Below, in pieces: positions 23,515-33,159 of a stretch of DNA of 64,000 bases. How positions within the stretch are numbered: the stretch's first letter is position 1; the number at the start of each line of letters is the position of its first letter. Both the position numbers and the translations under genes were made by a program. The DNA is from Cavia porcellus. Its lineage: Eukaryota > Chordata > Mammalia > Rodentia > Caviidae. The stretch spans positions 26,228,101 to 26,292,100 of the forward strand of contig NW_026947491.1 of assembly GCF_034190915.1 (NCBI RefSeq), read 5' to 3'. The notes under the pieces are model-generated. The model did not search any database, was not told the DNA's origin, and saw only the letters and a program-made list of their open reading frames with translations.

Positions 23515-24295
23515 CAAGTCAGTACCTGTCAGTTATAACCATCAATGTGAATGGTCTCCATTCACTAATCAAAAGAAACAGATCATCAAATGGATCAAGA
23601 ATCAAGGTCCAACAATACACTGTATCCAAGAAGCTAAGAAAGAAACTGATACACTGAAATTAGAAGATGGAAAACAATACTCCATGCATGTAACAGAATG
23701 TGGAAAAAATCAGGAATAGTTCTTGTATTTACAGACAATGTGAATTTCAAACCAAGACTGATCAGAAAAGACAAAGAAGTTTATTTCATCAAGGGAACAA
23801 CTCAAGAAAAAGAGCTATCATAAATATATATCCACCAAATCTCACCAGTACACTCAACTACATAAAATAAATACTAGTGGATTTGAAAAATCAGGTAAAC
23901 ACTTATAATGGGGGACCTCAATACTCCACTATCATGAATAGACAAATTACCTAGACAGAAAATCAACAAAGAAATATCAAACCTGAACCAAATCTTTAAA
24001 CAAATGGACTTAGTAGATATCTACGGTGTTCCACCCAACAACAGACTATAAATTCTTAGCAGCACATGAGACTTTCTCTGAAATAGACTACATGCTAACT
24101 CATAAAACATGCTTAAGTAAATGCAAGTAAATTGAAATTATCCCATGCTATTAGTGCAATGGAATTTGAAATAATGGCAAAAGAAACCACAAAACTGTTT
24201 AAACACATGGAAATTAAATAATACCCTCCTGAAAAATCAGTAGGTAACAGATGAAATTGAAGAAGGAATTAGACACTTTTTAAATTAAAAGATAA
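23515..24295 (+). pseudogene. LINE-1 ORF2 endonuclease-domain relic
   Basis: Aligns by eye with the endonuclease part of ORF2 at 56.6-57.3 kb. Corresponding words are IIKWIKNQGPTIHCIQEA (QExH region lost) and SEIDYMLTHKTCLSKCK. Catalytic motifs are degraded and several stops interrupt the frame. Part of the old LINE-1 that starts at 20,722. Confidence 0.75.
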
Positions 24296-25040
24296 AGCAA
24301 TGATCCAGCCTTCCTGGTAAGCAGAGCAAGCTGTACACGCACCAGAAAGAGGAAAGCCAGTGTCTCTGGAGAATCTGCCATGCTGAGTCTTGAGAGACCA
24401 AACAACAAAGCATTGATACAGAGTTCCTGATAAGCAGTGCAAGCCTACTGGCCTGCAGGCTGAGAATCAATCCTTCCTCCCTCCCCCCACTTAGCAAGCA
24501 AATGGATCCAGGACAACCTGAGTTGATAGCACCTAAGGTACACACAGTGACTAAATGCTTGTATTTTTGGTTGACTATGAAGGCCTGAGGCCAGCAGTCT
24601 GAACTTCTCTCCCCCGGACAATACGCAATATAACAAATATGGGGGATTTCCTTCTACGTTGTCTTTGAAGTCTAATACTGTTTTCACTGTTTTGCTTTCT
24701 TCTGATTAATTGTTTTGCTTTATTCAATATTATATTTTGATTGGTCTTACTCTGTTTTGGTTTTGGTTTGATTTTTCTATACCTAATGGAATGGACAATT
24801 ATTGTGAAGATAACAAAATATACTATGGTAGCTATTACTGTTTTCCCAGTATCCTGCTCTGAAGTTTTGTACCAATTTTGTTGCATTATCTTGATTGGCT
24901 TTGTTCTGTCTTACTTTGTTGTATTTATTATCATTAAAATAAAAAAAGAAGTTATATATATTACCAACTCCTCACAATGAATCCAATCATAATATGCCAC
25001 AAACATGTACTAATAAAAATAAATAATTTTAAACTAAAAA
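24296..25040 (+). mobile_element. Composite non-autonomous retroelement with LINE-1 3' tail (copy 2)
   Basis: 745 bp bounded by a perfect 14-bp TSD (AAATTAAAAGATAA at 24,282-24,295 and 25,041-25,054), so this is one discrete insertion into LINE-1 ORF2. The 5' ~255 bp has no LINE-1 homology and no ORF. A block at 24,553-24,656 matches copy 1 (ATGCTTGTA, GAGGCCAGCAGTCTGA, CAATA..CA). Two LINE-1-type 3'UTR modules and an A-rich tail follow. The target TTTTT/AAATT fits LINE-1 endonuclease nicking. It has no Pol III box that I can see, so it is not an ordinary SINE. Confidence 0.75.
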
Positions 25041-25423
25041 AAATTAAAAGATAATGCCAGTATAACATACTGGAATTTATGGGACAAAATGAAAGCAGTC
25101 TTATGAGGGAAATTAATTGCAGTGAAACCCCACATCCAAAAAACAGAGTTAGCTCAAATAAACAACCTAATGTTGAATCTCAAGTTTATAGAAAAAGAAG
25201 CATGAGTTAAACCCAGAGCTAGGACCGGGAAGAAAATGACAAAGATTGGAGCACAAAGTAATGTATTTGAAACTAAGAAAATAATATAAAGAATCAATGA
25301 CTCAAAGAGGCGGTTCAGCAGGAAATGATTAGATATGTTTTCACAGCCAGCAATGAGGAAGAACACAAAGCTGGGGTAAGGTGTGGCCACAGGGCAGTGG
25401 AGTGGAACACAGGACACATGTTG

Positions 25424-25515
25424 AGGTCTGCAGTCAGAGGAACCTGGGTACAAAACCAAATCTCAATCTTATCCTCCCCACTATATGGCCTGGGTCACGG
25501 TATTTAGCCTCTCCC
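25424..25515 (+). repeat. MIR SINE relic
   Basis: TCTGCAGTCAGAGGAACCTGG, GTACAAAACCAAATCTCAATC and CTATATGGCCTGGGTCACGG resemble the 5' half of MIR. Confidence 0.55.
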
Positions 25516-25534
25516 CTGATACCCACAAGTAGTG

Positions 25535-25729
25535 CTTAAGATCATAGCCTCTCTTCTTAGACCACTAGAGACCCAACTCATCCTTTGTTACCTCCTTCCC
25601 TTGTGACTTTAGGGAACTTACATAGTCTCTATAGGATTCTGTTTCTTTACTGACAGTAACAATAGTACCACTTCAGAGGGGTGTTTGAAGATGATTTAAA
25701 TTCCATGATGTGTTTAAAATACTACCTGG
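25535..25729 (+). repeat. MIR SINE relic, left part (split by insertion)
   Basis: CCTTGTGACTTTAGGGAACTT, TCTGTTTCTTTACTGACAG, AACAATAGTACCACTTC and TACCTGG follow the forward MIR core. The right part continues at about 28,846 after the ORF2-less LINE-1 derivative. Confidence 0.7.
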
Positions 25730-25730
25730 T

Positions 25731-26420
25731 GACTTCCGGGAGAACATGGCGGACAGATAGCAGCAGCTACGGAGGCTCTCTGAAACACCCAGCCTAGAAT
25801 TCAGGAATGGTGCTGAGTAAGGAATCATAAGCAAGAGGAGATATATCCCGGTGACCCAAGAACAAACTGGGCTGAGAGAAACCAACTGGGAATGCAATCC
25901 TGGTGCTATAACAGGAACATATAAAGCCTCAGTGTGGAAGCTGGAGCCCGCACCATTGGAAGCCTGCCACCACCACTGCATCTGCATCAGCTCGGCAGGG
26001 AGAGAGACGCACGGAAGCTCTGAGAACGGGAATCGGTGAGAGTGGGATGGGCGGGGAGCCGTGCATCCACCTCCGGTGAGTGAGGAAAAACTAGGTCTCT
26101 TCCACGGTCTAGGAGACTCCAACAGAGGACATTCTGGGACCGGGCAGACTTGCAGGAACAGGGCGCTGCAGTGACTTCAGTCACCAATCCCCCTCTCAAG
26201 CGGGATTGGTGAGCAGTGCTTAGCCCACCTGATGCTGCTGGCTGAGACCCAGTAGGCTAGCACAGCCCAGGTCCCAGCTCCTGAAGGTGACCTGGAGGGG
26301 TGGGCCCCACATAGACTGCCTGGTCTGCAACTTCCTGGTGTGCTGCAGTGGGGGGGAACACCTAGCCGGCGCAATTCAATCAGACTGTGACTGGCAGGGA
26401 AGGAAGCTGGGCCTCCTATA
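25731..26420 (+). promoter_or_regulatory. LINE-1-type 5'UTR/promoter with YY1-like site
   Basis: The 5' end of the ORF2-less element. AACATGGCGG at 25,743-25,752, about 13 bp from the transcript start, matches the YY1-binding core (ATGGCGG) that sets the start site in several mammalian L1 promoters. The region is GC-rich compared with its flanks and has scattered CpGs (GCGGGGAGCCG, CCTCCGG). Promoter function is inferred from position and motif only. Confidence 0.55.
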
Positions 26421-26424
26421 TACG

Positions 26425-27461
26425 CTTGCATATATAAAGAACAAAGAATATGGGAAGAGGCAACAACAAAAAGGGTTCTTGGCCCCCAATCCTAAGAAAG
26501 AGGCAACAGCAGACACAGCACCAATAGATATAAAGCGCTATCTTGAGAGCCTCATAGACAAGTTCAGGAATGAAGTTATTAATGACCTGAAGCAAGACAT
26601 AAGCAGAAGAGTTAGAGAAATGCTAAGCACCATCCAAGAAAAAACAGATGGTGGAATGGAAGAACAGAAAAAGAGGGGAGAATTATTTAATGGAGAAAAT
26701 AGAGAAAGCATAGAATACGTGAAGCAGGTTCAAAGAGAATACCAGGAAACTAAAAAGTCTATGGAAAGGTGGCATAACAGCTTGAAAGAAACTAAGGACA
26801 GATTATCTGAACTGGAGGGCAGATTTGTAATATGGGAGCATGAAATGAAAAACTTCTTAAAAAAAAGAAACAAACAGCAATAATACAAAGACTAGAAGAT
26901 GATAAGAGGGTCTATAACATAAGAATTAAGAACATAAAAGAAGAAGTAGGGACACAAACAAATGAACTACAAAAGCTACTCACAGAAATAATCCAGGAGA
27001 ATTTTCCTAATTTAGCAAAAGGTAAAGATACTCAGTTGTATGAAGCATACAGGACCCCAGCTACCTACAACCCAAACAGAGCAACACCCAGGCATATAAT
27101 AATTAAAATTCCAGAAATCCAATACAAGAACAGAATACTAAAAGCCGTCAGAAACAAGAAACAGATCACTTACAAGGGAACACCCATCAGAATTACAGTA
27201 GACTTCTCGGCACAAACCATCAAATCATGAAGAGCGTGGTGGGAAATAATTCAAGCTTTGAAAGATAATAATCTCCAGCCAAGATTGATATATCCTGCAT
27301 AACTACCCCTGGAAATTGATGGAAAAACAAGGTGCTTCCAGGATAAAGAGGAACTAGGGGAATATGCAACCACCAATTCAACTCTACAGAGAATACTGCA
27401 AGATATTCTAAAAAAGAACAATACGAAGAATCCAGAAGTAGCAGCAGAGAGGCCACAATGA
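26425..27461 (+). pseudogene. LINE-1 ORF1 (RNA-binding protein) of the ORF2-less element
   Basis: ORF1p is the L1 RNA-binding chaperone. Visible parts, in order: a charged N-terminus, a heptad-rich coiled coil (26,530-26,860; words SLIDKFRNEVINDLKQDI and KETKDRLSELEGRF), a shortened RRM region, and the C-terminal domain with EAYRTPATYNPNRATPRHI and KKQITYKGTPIRITVDFSAQ. A stop and frameshift near 26,881, a TGA at 27,228 and a stop at 27,459-27,461 break or end it. The start codon is unclear. It is better preserved than the ORF1 at 51-52 kb. Confidence 0.8.
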
Positions 27462-28845
27462 GTGGAGCAGAAAACAAAATGAAGAAGACAAACTGACAAC
27501 TAATGACAGAAAAAGAGCTCAACAGAAATGAGGCAGAGAAGATTGGATGATAGGAACAGCTATTTTGGAGAAAATGATGTCTTAAAAGGTAATACTGATT
27601 TAGTATCATCTTGTTTTGAAGTCTCATCAAGCTTTTGTTCTTCTGTCTCCATTGGTCTAAACAGGTGGTATCTTATTGGATTTTATTATATATGATAGTA
27701 TAAGCAAAACCTTTTATAGACAAGGAGATTATACAGAAACCATTGTTCATTTTCTGTTAGTTGATTCTAAATACCCTGTAATACTGTCATTCTCTTGAAT
27801 GGTTTTACATTGTTTTGATATATTTGATGCTACAGTATATGAAGTTATGCTCAAAGATTTCAAGGAAAAAGACAATATGGTAACTACTTTTATGTCAGGA
27901 TAATCTTGTGGTGAAACACTATTTTGCTTAAATGGTTATGTTTTGATCTGCGCTGATTTGCTGTTATGCCCTCTTTTATCTCAATCTCCATTTTATTATT
28001 TACTTTTTTTATCCTTTTAATTAAGGGAAAAATAAATTAAAAATAGCAGGATATATTATAGTAACCCACTTTGACTTTCCATTATCTTGATTTAAAGCTC
28101 TGTATTGCTCTCACCATCTTGTTTTGACTGATGTTCCTCTATTCTGTTTTGCTTGATAGTACCAGGTTCGAAAGTTTAGGCAACAGCTGTGAAGATAGTG
28201 GGATTCATTATGACGCCCATTCTGGTTGACTATTATCTACTTTTGAAGACCTATAATGTCTCCAATGCTTTGGTTTTGTTGGTTTTGTTCTTTACTGTTT
28301 TGTTCAATTTTATTATAACTAATGATATAGGCAATTCTATTAGAGATAGTGGGAGGCATTATGGTAACCATTGTTGATCACCTAGTATTATGCTTTTACA
28401 TTATCTATTACGTCCACCCTTTTGATTTGACTGACTGTTCTGTTATGTCACATTTGGTTCTACTCTCTTCCAAAAAAGTAATAAGAACTATGGGAGCAAC
28501 AAAACCCAAAATGTGTAATTGTCATTGTACAAAAGAGAGGAAAAGAAAGTGCTCTAAATGATATAGCTGCATGTATATTTAAGTGTATAAGATAGATAAT
28601 GATATTACTGAGTTTTGTTGGATCATTGAACAGAACTGTTTGCAGTCTCACTGTTAGAATGTTCACTTTATAAGCTTTAATTTTGTAACTTGAACAATTG
28701 TTTCTGAGATGACAAAATGTAATCCATTAACTAGTGATTTCCTACTGTTTATTTTTTTTCTGTAAATCTGTATAACTTGTACCCTTTCTCTGCTTTTTTT
28801 TTCCTTTTTATCCTTAAATAAAATTTAAAAAAAAATATTACCTGG

Positions 28846-28890
28846 AAAGTTGAAAGCACCATTTAAGTGTTTGCTCTTTTCCTACCATTA
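28846..28890 (+). repeat. MIR SINE relic, right part
   Basis: AAAGTTGAAAGCACCATTTAAG continues the MIR interrupted at 25,729. It is short and recognised mainly from context. Confidence 0.45.
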
Positions 28891-28954
28891 TATAAAAAAT
28901 ATCTAATAACTCACATAGCATTTATAACAATTAAACAATATCCTGGGAAAGGTT

Positions 28955-29028
28955 GCATAGAGTTAAAAGCTTAGATGTCACGAATTTACGACCCGATTAG
29001 GTATTCGAATTTCAGCTCTGCCACTTAC
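28955..29028 (+). repeat. MIR SINE relic, left part
   Basis: TATTCGAATTTCAGCTCTGCC and ACTTAC are the MIR 'ttcgaatcccagctctgccacttac' segment. The element resumes after an insertion at 29,407. Confidence 0.75.
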
Positions 29029-29406
29029 TGTTAGATCTCCCATCTGAGAGACAGCACAATCTTCATGGCAATGGTTCAAAGCTGTGCCATGATAATGCAC
29101 ACTTCCTTCTTCCCAAAAGCCCCTATGGCTTCTCTCTCCCAAAAGTCTGCCAAAGCTCAGGAATGTAAAGGATTACCCAATGCCCTGCACTGTCACAGAA
29201 TAAATCAGCTCACACCAGCCACCAGAGCCCTTCCCCCATCAGATTCACTATCAGGCAGAACCTGCCCTTTGTCTACAGAGAGCTGCCCAGCCTTCCTTGT
29301 GCTGACTCCCTCCGTGCCCTCCCCACTTATTAAACTCCTTTCTTATCTACTTGCCTCCTCTGTTTAACGTTCTGCACTGCTCTAGATTGACTACAAATCA
29401 CTCAGT
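29029..29406. mobile_element. 378-bp insertion splitting a MIR, possibly a solo LTR
   Basis: The direct repeat CACTTAC (29,022-29,028 and 29,407-29,413) flanks this piece, and the MIR reads through if it is removed. It starts TGTTAGATCTCCC and carries an ATTAAA signal at about 29,329, fitting an LTR. It does not end in a clean CA, and I do not recognise the family. Confidence 0.45.
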
Positions 29407-29490
29407 CACTTACAAGCTGTATGACCACAAGCCAATTACTTATACCCTTTCTACTTCACCTTTCTTATTGATGAAATGGAGATAATAAGT
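29407..29490 (+). repeat. MIR SINE relic, right part
   Basis: CACTTACAAGCTGTATGACC, ACAAGCCAATTACTTATACC and TTGATGAAATGGAGATAATAAG are the MIR core and 3' half that follow on from 29,028. Confidence 0.8.
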
Positions 29491-29697
29491 ATTTTATATT
29501 TTTATAATATATTTAACATATCCAAATTTTTATAACAAATAAAATACTATAAATGTAACAATGACTACAATACCTGATTCACAGTAAGTGAAAAATAATT
29601 GCTGGTCATTAGTAGAGTATATACTTTTGCATTTAAAATACAGTTTGACATGTGGTACCTAAGCAATAAATATTTCTTTCTTCTTTGCCAATTATTA

Positions 29698-30048
29698 TGT
29701 TTTAGATCAATGTTCCCCAAAAGTCTTATTTGTGTGGAAGATGATTGGAACTTAGAGGTGCTATATTCATCAGTAGACTCATCCATTGATGAGTTCAGTA
29801 TCTGAATGTGCTTTTAGAATATGGGGCCTAGTTGGAAAAGGATGTCTCTCTTCCTAGACTCCTGTTAACTCTCTACTTCCTGACTGCCACAGCTTGAGCA
29901 CCTTTTCCTCTACCACACCTCCTGCCATCCTGTTTCTGCCTCAGAGCTAGACAAATACAAACTGAATCTATAAGCCAAAATAAACCTCTCTTCCTTTAAA
30001 TTGTAAGTCTTGAGTATTTTGTCCCAGCAACAAAAGATGACTAAAACA
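29698..30048 (+). mobile_element. MaLR 5' LTR
   Basis: Runs from TGTTTTAGATCAATGTTCCCC to TTTTGTCCCAGCAACAAAAG..ACTAAAACA, about 351 bp. It has the MaLR blocks TCATCCATTGATGAG, TATGGGGCCTAGTTGG and AGCCAAAATAAACC. Internal sequence follows directly, and a partial 3' LTR of similar sequence begins at 31,874. Confidence 0.8.
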
Positions 30049-31088
30049 TATTCTGGTACTTGAGAAGTGGAGTCGTTGCTGTCACTACCTGAGCGTGTGT
30101 TTAAAAGCCTTTGGAATGGTTTGTGGAAACAGTTTGGAAAGGTTAGGATATGAAGGTTATTAAATCCCTAGAATGCTATAAACTCAGTTTGGTGGGAGAT
30201 TATGGTAACAGCTAATAGAGTACTGGTGGGAATGTAGGTAGCAAAGGCTAGATTCGGAAGATTATAATTGGAAATAAAGATTGCACTGTCAGTTGGACAA
30301 AAGGCCACATATGTGACACACTAGCAGAAAAATTGTCTTCATTTAGGTCACAACCTAAGACTATGAGAGACTAAGATTAAGAGTAGTGGAATAATTAATC
30401 CAACAAGGAAAATTTCAAAGCAACCCAACATTCAGGTTGTGGCATGGGATATGGCTGGCTGCCTTTAGACAGACCTATAGTAAAAATCAGCAGCAAAAAG
30501 CACATGTAACAAGTTTCATCAGAAAGGAAGATTCTAAAAAGGTGTGACAAAGGAGAGCTAAATAATGAAAAGATTAGCATTAAAAAGAAGCTAATTACTT
30601 TGTATCAGGACAATAGGAAATATAGCACTTCAGGAATTAGAAAACTTCAGATCTCATTAGCTCAAAGGTACAAAACCATAGATTTTTCTGTTGGAGAAGA
30701 GAGCCCCAGAATTTCCCACTCAAGAAGACCCACCTACAGAGTTACTTCTCCAGTATTCACTTCACAGTGATCAGCATGCAGGCACTCAGAGGCCTCTGCA
30801 GCCGTGGTCCAAGGAGTCCAAGGGATTCGGCTCCAAGTGGCAGCAAACCTTGGTGTTACCCACATGGTGCTGATTTTTTAGGCATGAAGAATGTGAGAGT
30901 TATGGGGTTAGAGAGGGATCCATCTTCAGAAGAAGGTCTAGGAGCCCAGGCAAAAATGTGTAACAAGGTCACAGTCCCTGCCAAGTGTCCCTAAGAGCAT
31001 GATGAATGAAGCCAGAAATGCACTGACAATGCCAGGAGGTCTGAAACATCAAGAACATGGGATGTCTGCCAAAGAAACGAACAGGCAG
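30049..31088 (+). mobile_element. MaLR internal region, first part
   Basis: Starts TATTCTGGTACTTGAGAAGTGG, then GCCTTTGGAATGGTTTGTGG and AACAGTTTGGAAAGGTTAGG. This is the MaLR internal start ('TTTGGTACCAGAAGTGGGGT...GGCTTTGGAACTGG'). No long frame survives. An antisense LTR interrupts it at 31,089; it resumes at 31,446. Confidence 0.75.
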
Positions 31089-31445
31089 TTTCTTGGTTAC
31101 TTTTCTCTCATTGTTGAGACAAAATACCTGATGCCCAAAGTGAAATAAGAAAAGGTTTATGTAGCTTACAGTTTTTGGAGGTTTCTGTATATATTCATTT
31201 GATTCCAAGGAAGGATGGCATGGCTGAACAGCAGCTGTTCATGACAGTCACAAGCAACAAGAGTGAAAAGGTAAAGAGAGCTTTCCCATTCTTACACTGT
31301 ATGCTGGCTCCCGGGCCCTGGATGGGTGCAAGCACTCACACCACCAATCCCAGCACAAGACAACAAACCAATCGCAAACACTAAATTCAGTTGCCTCTGT
31401 GACTGCATGAGGCTTAGTGATGCCATCTGAACACAAACCATAGCA
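31089..31445 (-). mobile_element. MaLR LTR nested antisense in another MaLR
   Basis: On the minus strand it begins TGCTATGGTTTGTG and ends ...CAGGTATTTTGTCTCAACAATG..AAGTAACCAAGAAA, about 357 bp. It belongs with the LTRs at 2,712 and 38,316 (CCTCCAAAAACTGTAAGC shared). The flanks GGCAG (31,084-31,088) and GGCAA (31,446-31,450) are a near 5-bp TSD. Being inserted inside it, it is younger than the host MaLR. Confidence 0.75.
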
Positions 31446-31873
31446 GGCAATAAACACAGTCCAAAAGAGATCATTTGGGCTGCAACCTGCAAGAGCATAA
31501 TGGTGGAGCTGCCCAGATCCTTTGAGCTCACATTTTATCACCTGCCCTTGATGCTACTCATGTAGCTACAGGATTTAACATTTGCTCTACGAGTTTTTAG
31601 TTCTGTTTTTGTCCTACTCTTTTCTAAACATATATTTTTCCTTTTGAAGGATGGGAATGTTTACCCTGTAAAACTGTATGTTGGAAGTATTTAACTTCCA
31701 AAAAATTTTATAGGAGCTCAGAGCTAAGAGTTTGCCTTGAGTCTCAGAGAAGATATTAAACAGACTTTTCAACAATGCTATTAAAACTTTGGAAACTATT
31801 AAAACTTTAGAGATGGACTAAGTACATTTTGCATAAAGAGATGAATGTGTGCCTTTTATGGAGCAGAGCAGAA
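31446..31873 (+). mobile_element. MaLR internal region, second part
   Basis: Contains the conserved 3' internal text of MaLR elements: CCTTTTGAAGGATGGGAATG, TTTACCCTGTAAAACTG, TATGTTGGAAGTATTTAAC, then TGCCTTGAGTCTCAGAGAAG, up to the 3' LTR at 31,874. Confidence 0.75.
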
Positions 31874-32045
31874 TGTTACAGTGTGTATCTGAAATGTTCC
31901 TCCAAAGCCTCATGTGTTTGAAAAGTGATAAGATTATTGGGGTACGATATTCACAGGTGGATTTATCTACTGATCAGTTCAGGAGCTACATGTGCTGTTA
32001 GAAAATGTGGCCTGAAGGGTGGGGAGGCACTGTGACTAACAACCC
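31874..32045 (+). mobile_element. MaLR 3' LTR, truncated
   Basis: TGTTACAGTGTGTATCTGAAATG, TTCCTCCAAAGCCTCATGTG and TGATCAGTTCAGGAGCTAC match the first half of the LTR at 29,698. It ends near 32,045 and is followed by an old LINE-1. Confidence 0.65.
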
Positions 32046-32089
32046 AATGAAGACCCTGACAATTAAAAAATTATAATTAGATGTTATGA

Positions 32090-32560
32090 ATGTGATAATA
32101 ATACCATGGTACAAGATATACATAGAGTACAGATATCTCTTTGGCATACTAATTTTATTTCCTTTGATTAGTAGGATTATTAAACTGTATGGTAGTTCTA
32201 GTTTATTTTTTGAGGAACTTCCATTCCGTGTCCCATGACTATAACAATTTACATTCTAGCCAGCAGGGTCCAAGTGTTTTACAAAAGCCAAAATAGAGAA
32301 TCAATCTAAATATCCCTCAAAAGATGTAGGGATAAAGAAAAAGTGGTGTATAGATACATAATGGAGAACTATTGAGCCCTATTAAAAAGAAAAGCCTGTC
32401 ATTTGTGACAAAATAGATGAAACCTGAGGATATTATATGAAGTGAAATTAGTGAAGGATAGAAAGACAAATACTACAAGATTTCATTTATATATGGCATC
32501 TTTAAAAAGCATAACTCATAGAAGAAGGTCTCAGATCATCTTTAAGCAAAGACATTTCAT
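32090..32560 (+). mobile_element. Old LINE-1 ORF2 3' fragment
   Basis: AGATATCTCTTTGGCATAC and GGTAGTTCTAGTTTATTTTTTG, then AAATATCCCTCAAAAGATG, GGATAAAGAAAAAGTGGTG and AATGGAGAACTATTGAGCCC follow the end of ORF2 in older mammalian L1 subfamilies. It is distinct from, and older than, the LINE-1 at 54.6 kb. Confidence 0.75.
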
Positions 32561-33159
32561 GCAAACACAAAAGGAAACTAGTAATGACACAGAGAAATGA
32601 GGGGAAAACCTCCAGAAAATTTTAAATTAGATCCACCTTCCTGGCATTGTGCTTTGAGCTTTGAGTTAGGCATCTTATTAGTCAGGCCTAAACCCCATAA
32701 AGAGACTTTAAAATGAAGAGATTTATCTGTGAAGCCATTATGAATCCAGGAACATCACCTTAACTGTTGGATTTATTTTCTAGAGTGATTCATGACTTAA
32801 CCCCACACCTTGCTCATGCAATTATTTCATTTTGACAAGTAACAGAGAATGAAGTTTGGAACTATTCACATGAATCCAGTCTACAAAGAATGTGCTAGTT
32901 AACTGATAATGTCAATTGGAGTAAGAAACACCCAACTAAATTGAACAGCACAGTTTTGGGTGTGGCTCAGGAGATTTCCTAAAGACAGAAGAGTCACCCT
33001 GGGTAGACTTGTTGCTTGAATGGAATAAAGGGAAAACAAAAAAAGAGGGCTCACTTCTGTTTTTTCAGAGGAGCTCCAGCTTTTGTCTCCTTTGATGTCA
33101 TCTCCTGGCTTCTAGTGCAGACTGTTATACACTAGCAAAAAGAGCTTTGTTATGTTTGT
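32561..33159. other. Unassigned sequence
   Basis: Part of 32,890-33,130 (TAATGTCAATTGGAGTAAG) may be an old interspersed repeat, but I cannot place it. No coding signal. Confidence 0.3.

Larger units (their letters stand above)
20722..25340 (+). mobile_element. Old LINE-1 (5'UTR, ORF1, N-terminal ORF2), interrupted
   Basis: The 5' end at 20,722 (ACTTCTGGGAAGATGGTGG) is like the start of the element at 25,730. A long 5'UTR runs to about 22,300. ORF1 relics (22,450-23,460) are interrupted by an ID SINE. The ORF2 endonuclease region follows (23,515-24,295; words such as WSPFTNQKKQIIKWIK and AHETFSEIDYMLTHKT) and resumes at 25,055 after a composite element inserted. Homology ends near 25,340, at the level of 57,690 in the complete LINE-1, so the reverse transcriptase is missing. 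Many stops and shifts are present. Confidence 0.8.
25730..28831 (+). mobile_element. HAL1-like LINE-1 derivative: 5'UTR + ORF1 + 3'UTR, no ORF2
   Basis: A complete 3.1-kb insertion bounded by a 14-bp TSD with one mismatch (AAAATACTACCTGG at 25,716-25,729; AAAATATTACCTGG at 28,832-28,845) at a TTT/AAAA target. The 5'UTR opens TGACTTCCGGGAGAAC with an ATGGCGG motif. ORF1 occupies about 26,425-27,461. Sequence then passes directly at about 27,550 into the 3'UTR seen in the full LINE-1 at 60,510-61,800 and ends in AAATAAAATTTAAAAAAA. No endonuclease or reverse transcriptase homology is present. This matches the known 'half-L1' (HAL1) organisation. Confidence 0.8.

Noticed and set aside
25673..26431. 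Minus-strand frames of 84-149 codons near the ORF2-less element
   Set aside because: They lie antisense to the GC-rich LINE-1-type 5'UTR and MIR and resemble no protein; the element's own coding strand is plus.
32090..32560. Part of the same young LINE-1 family as 54.6 kb
   Set aside because: Its text follows older mammalian L1 ORF2 and lacks the modular 3'UTR; it is an older, unrelated insertion.
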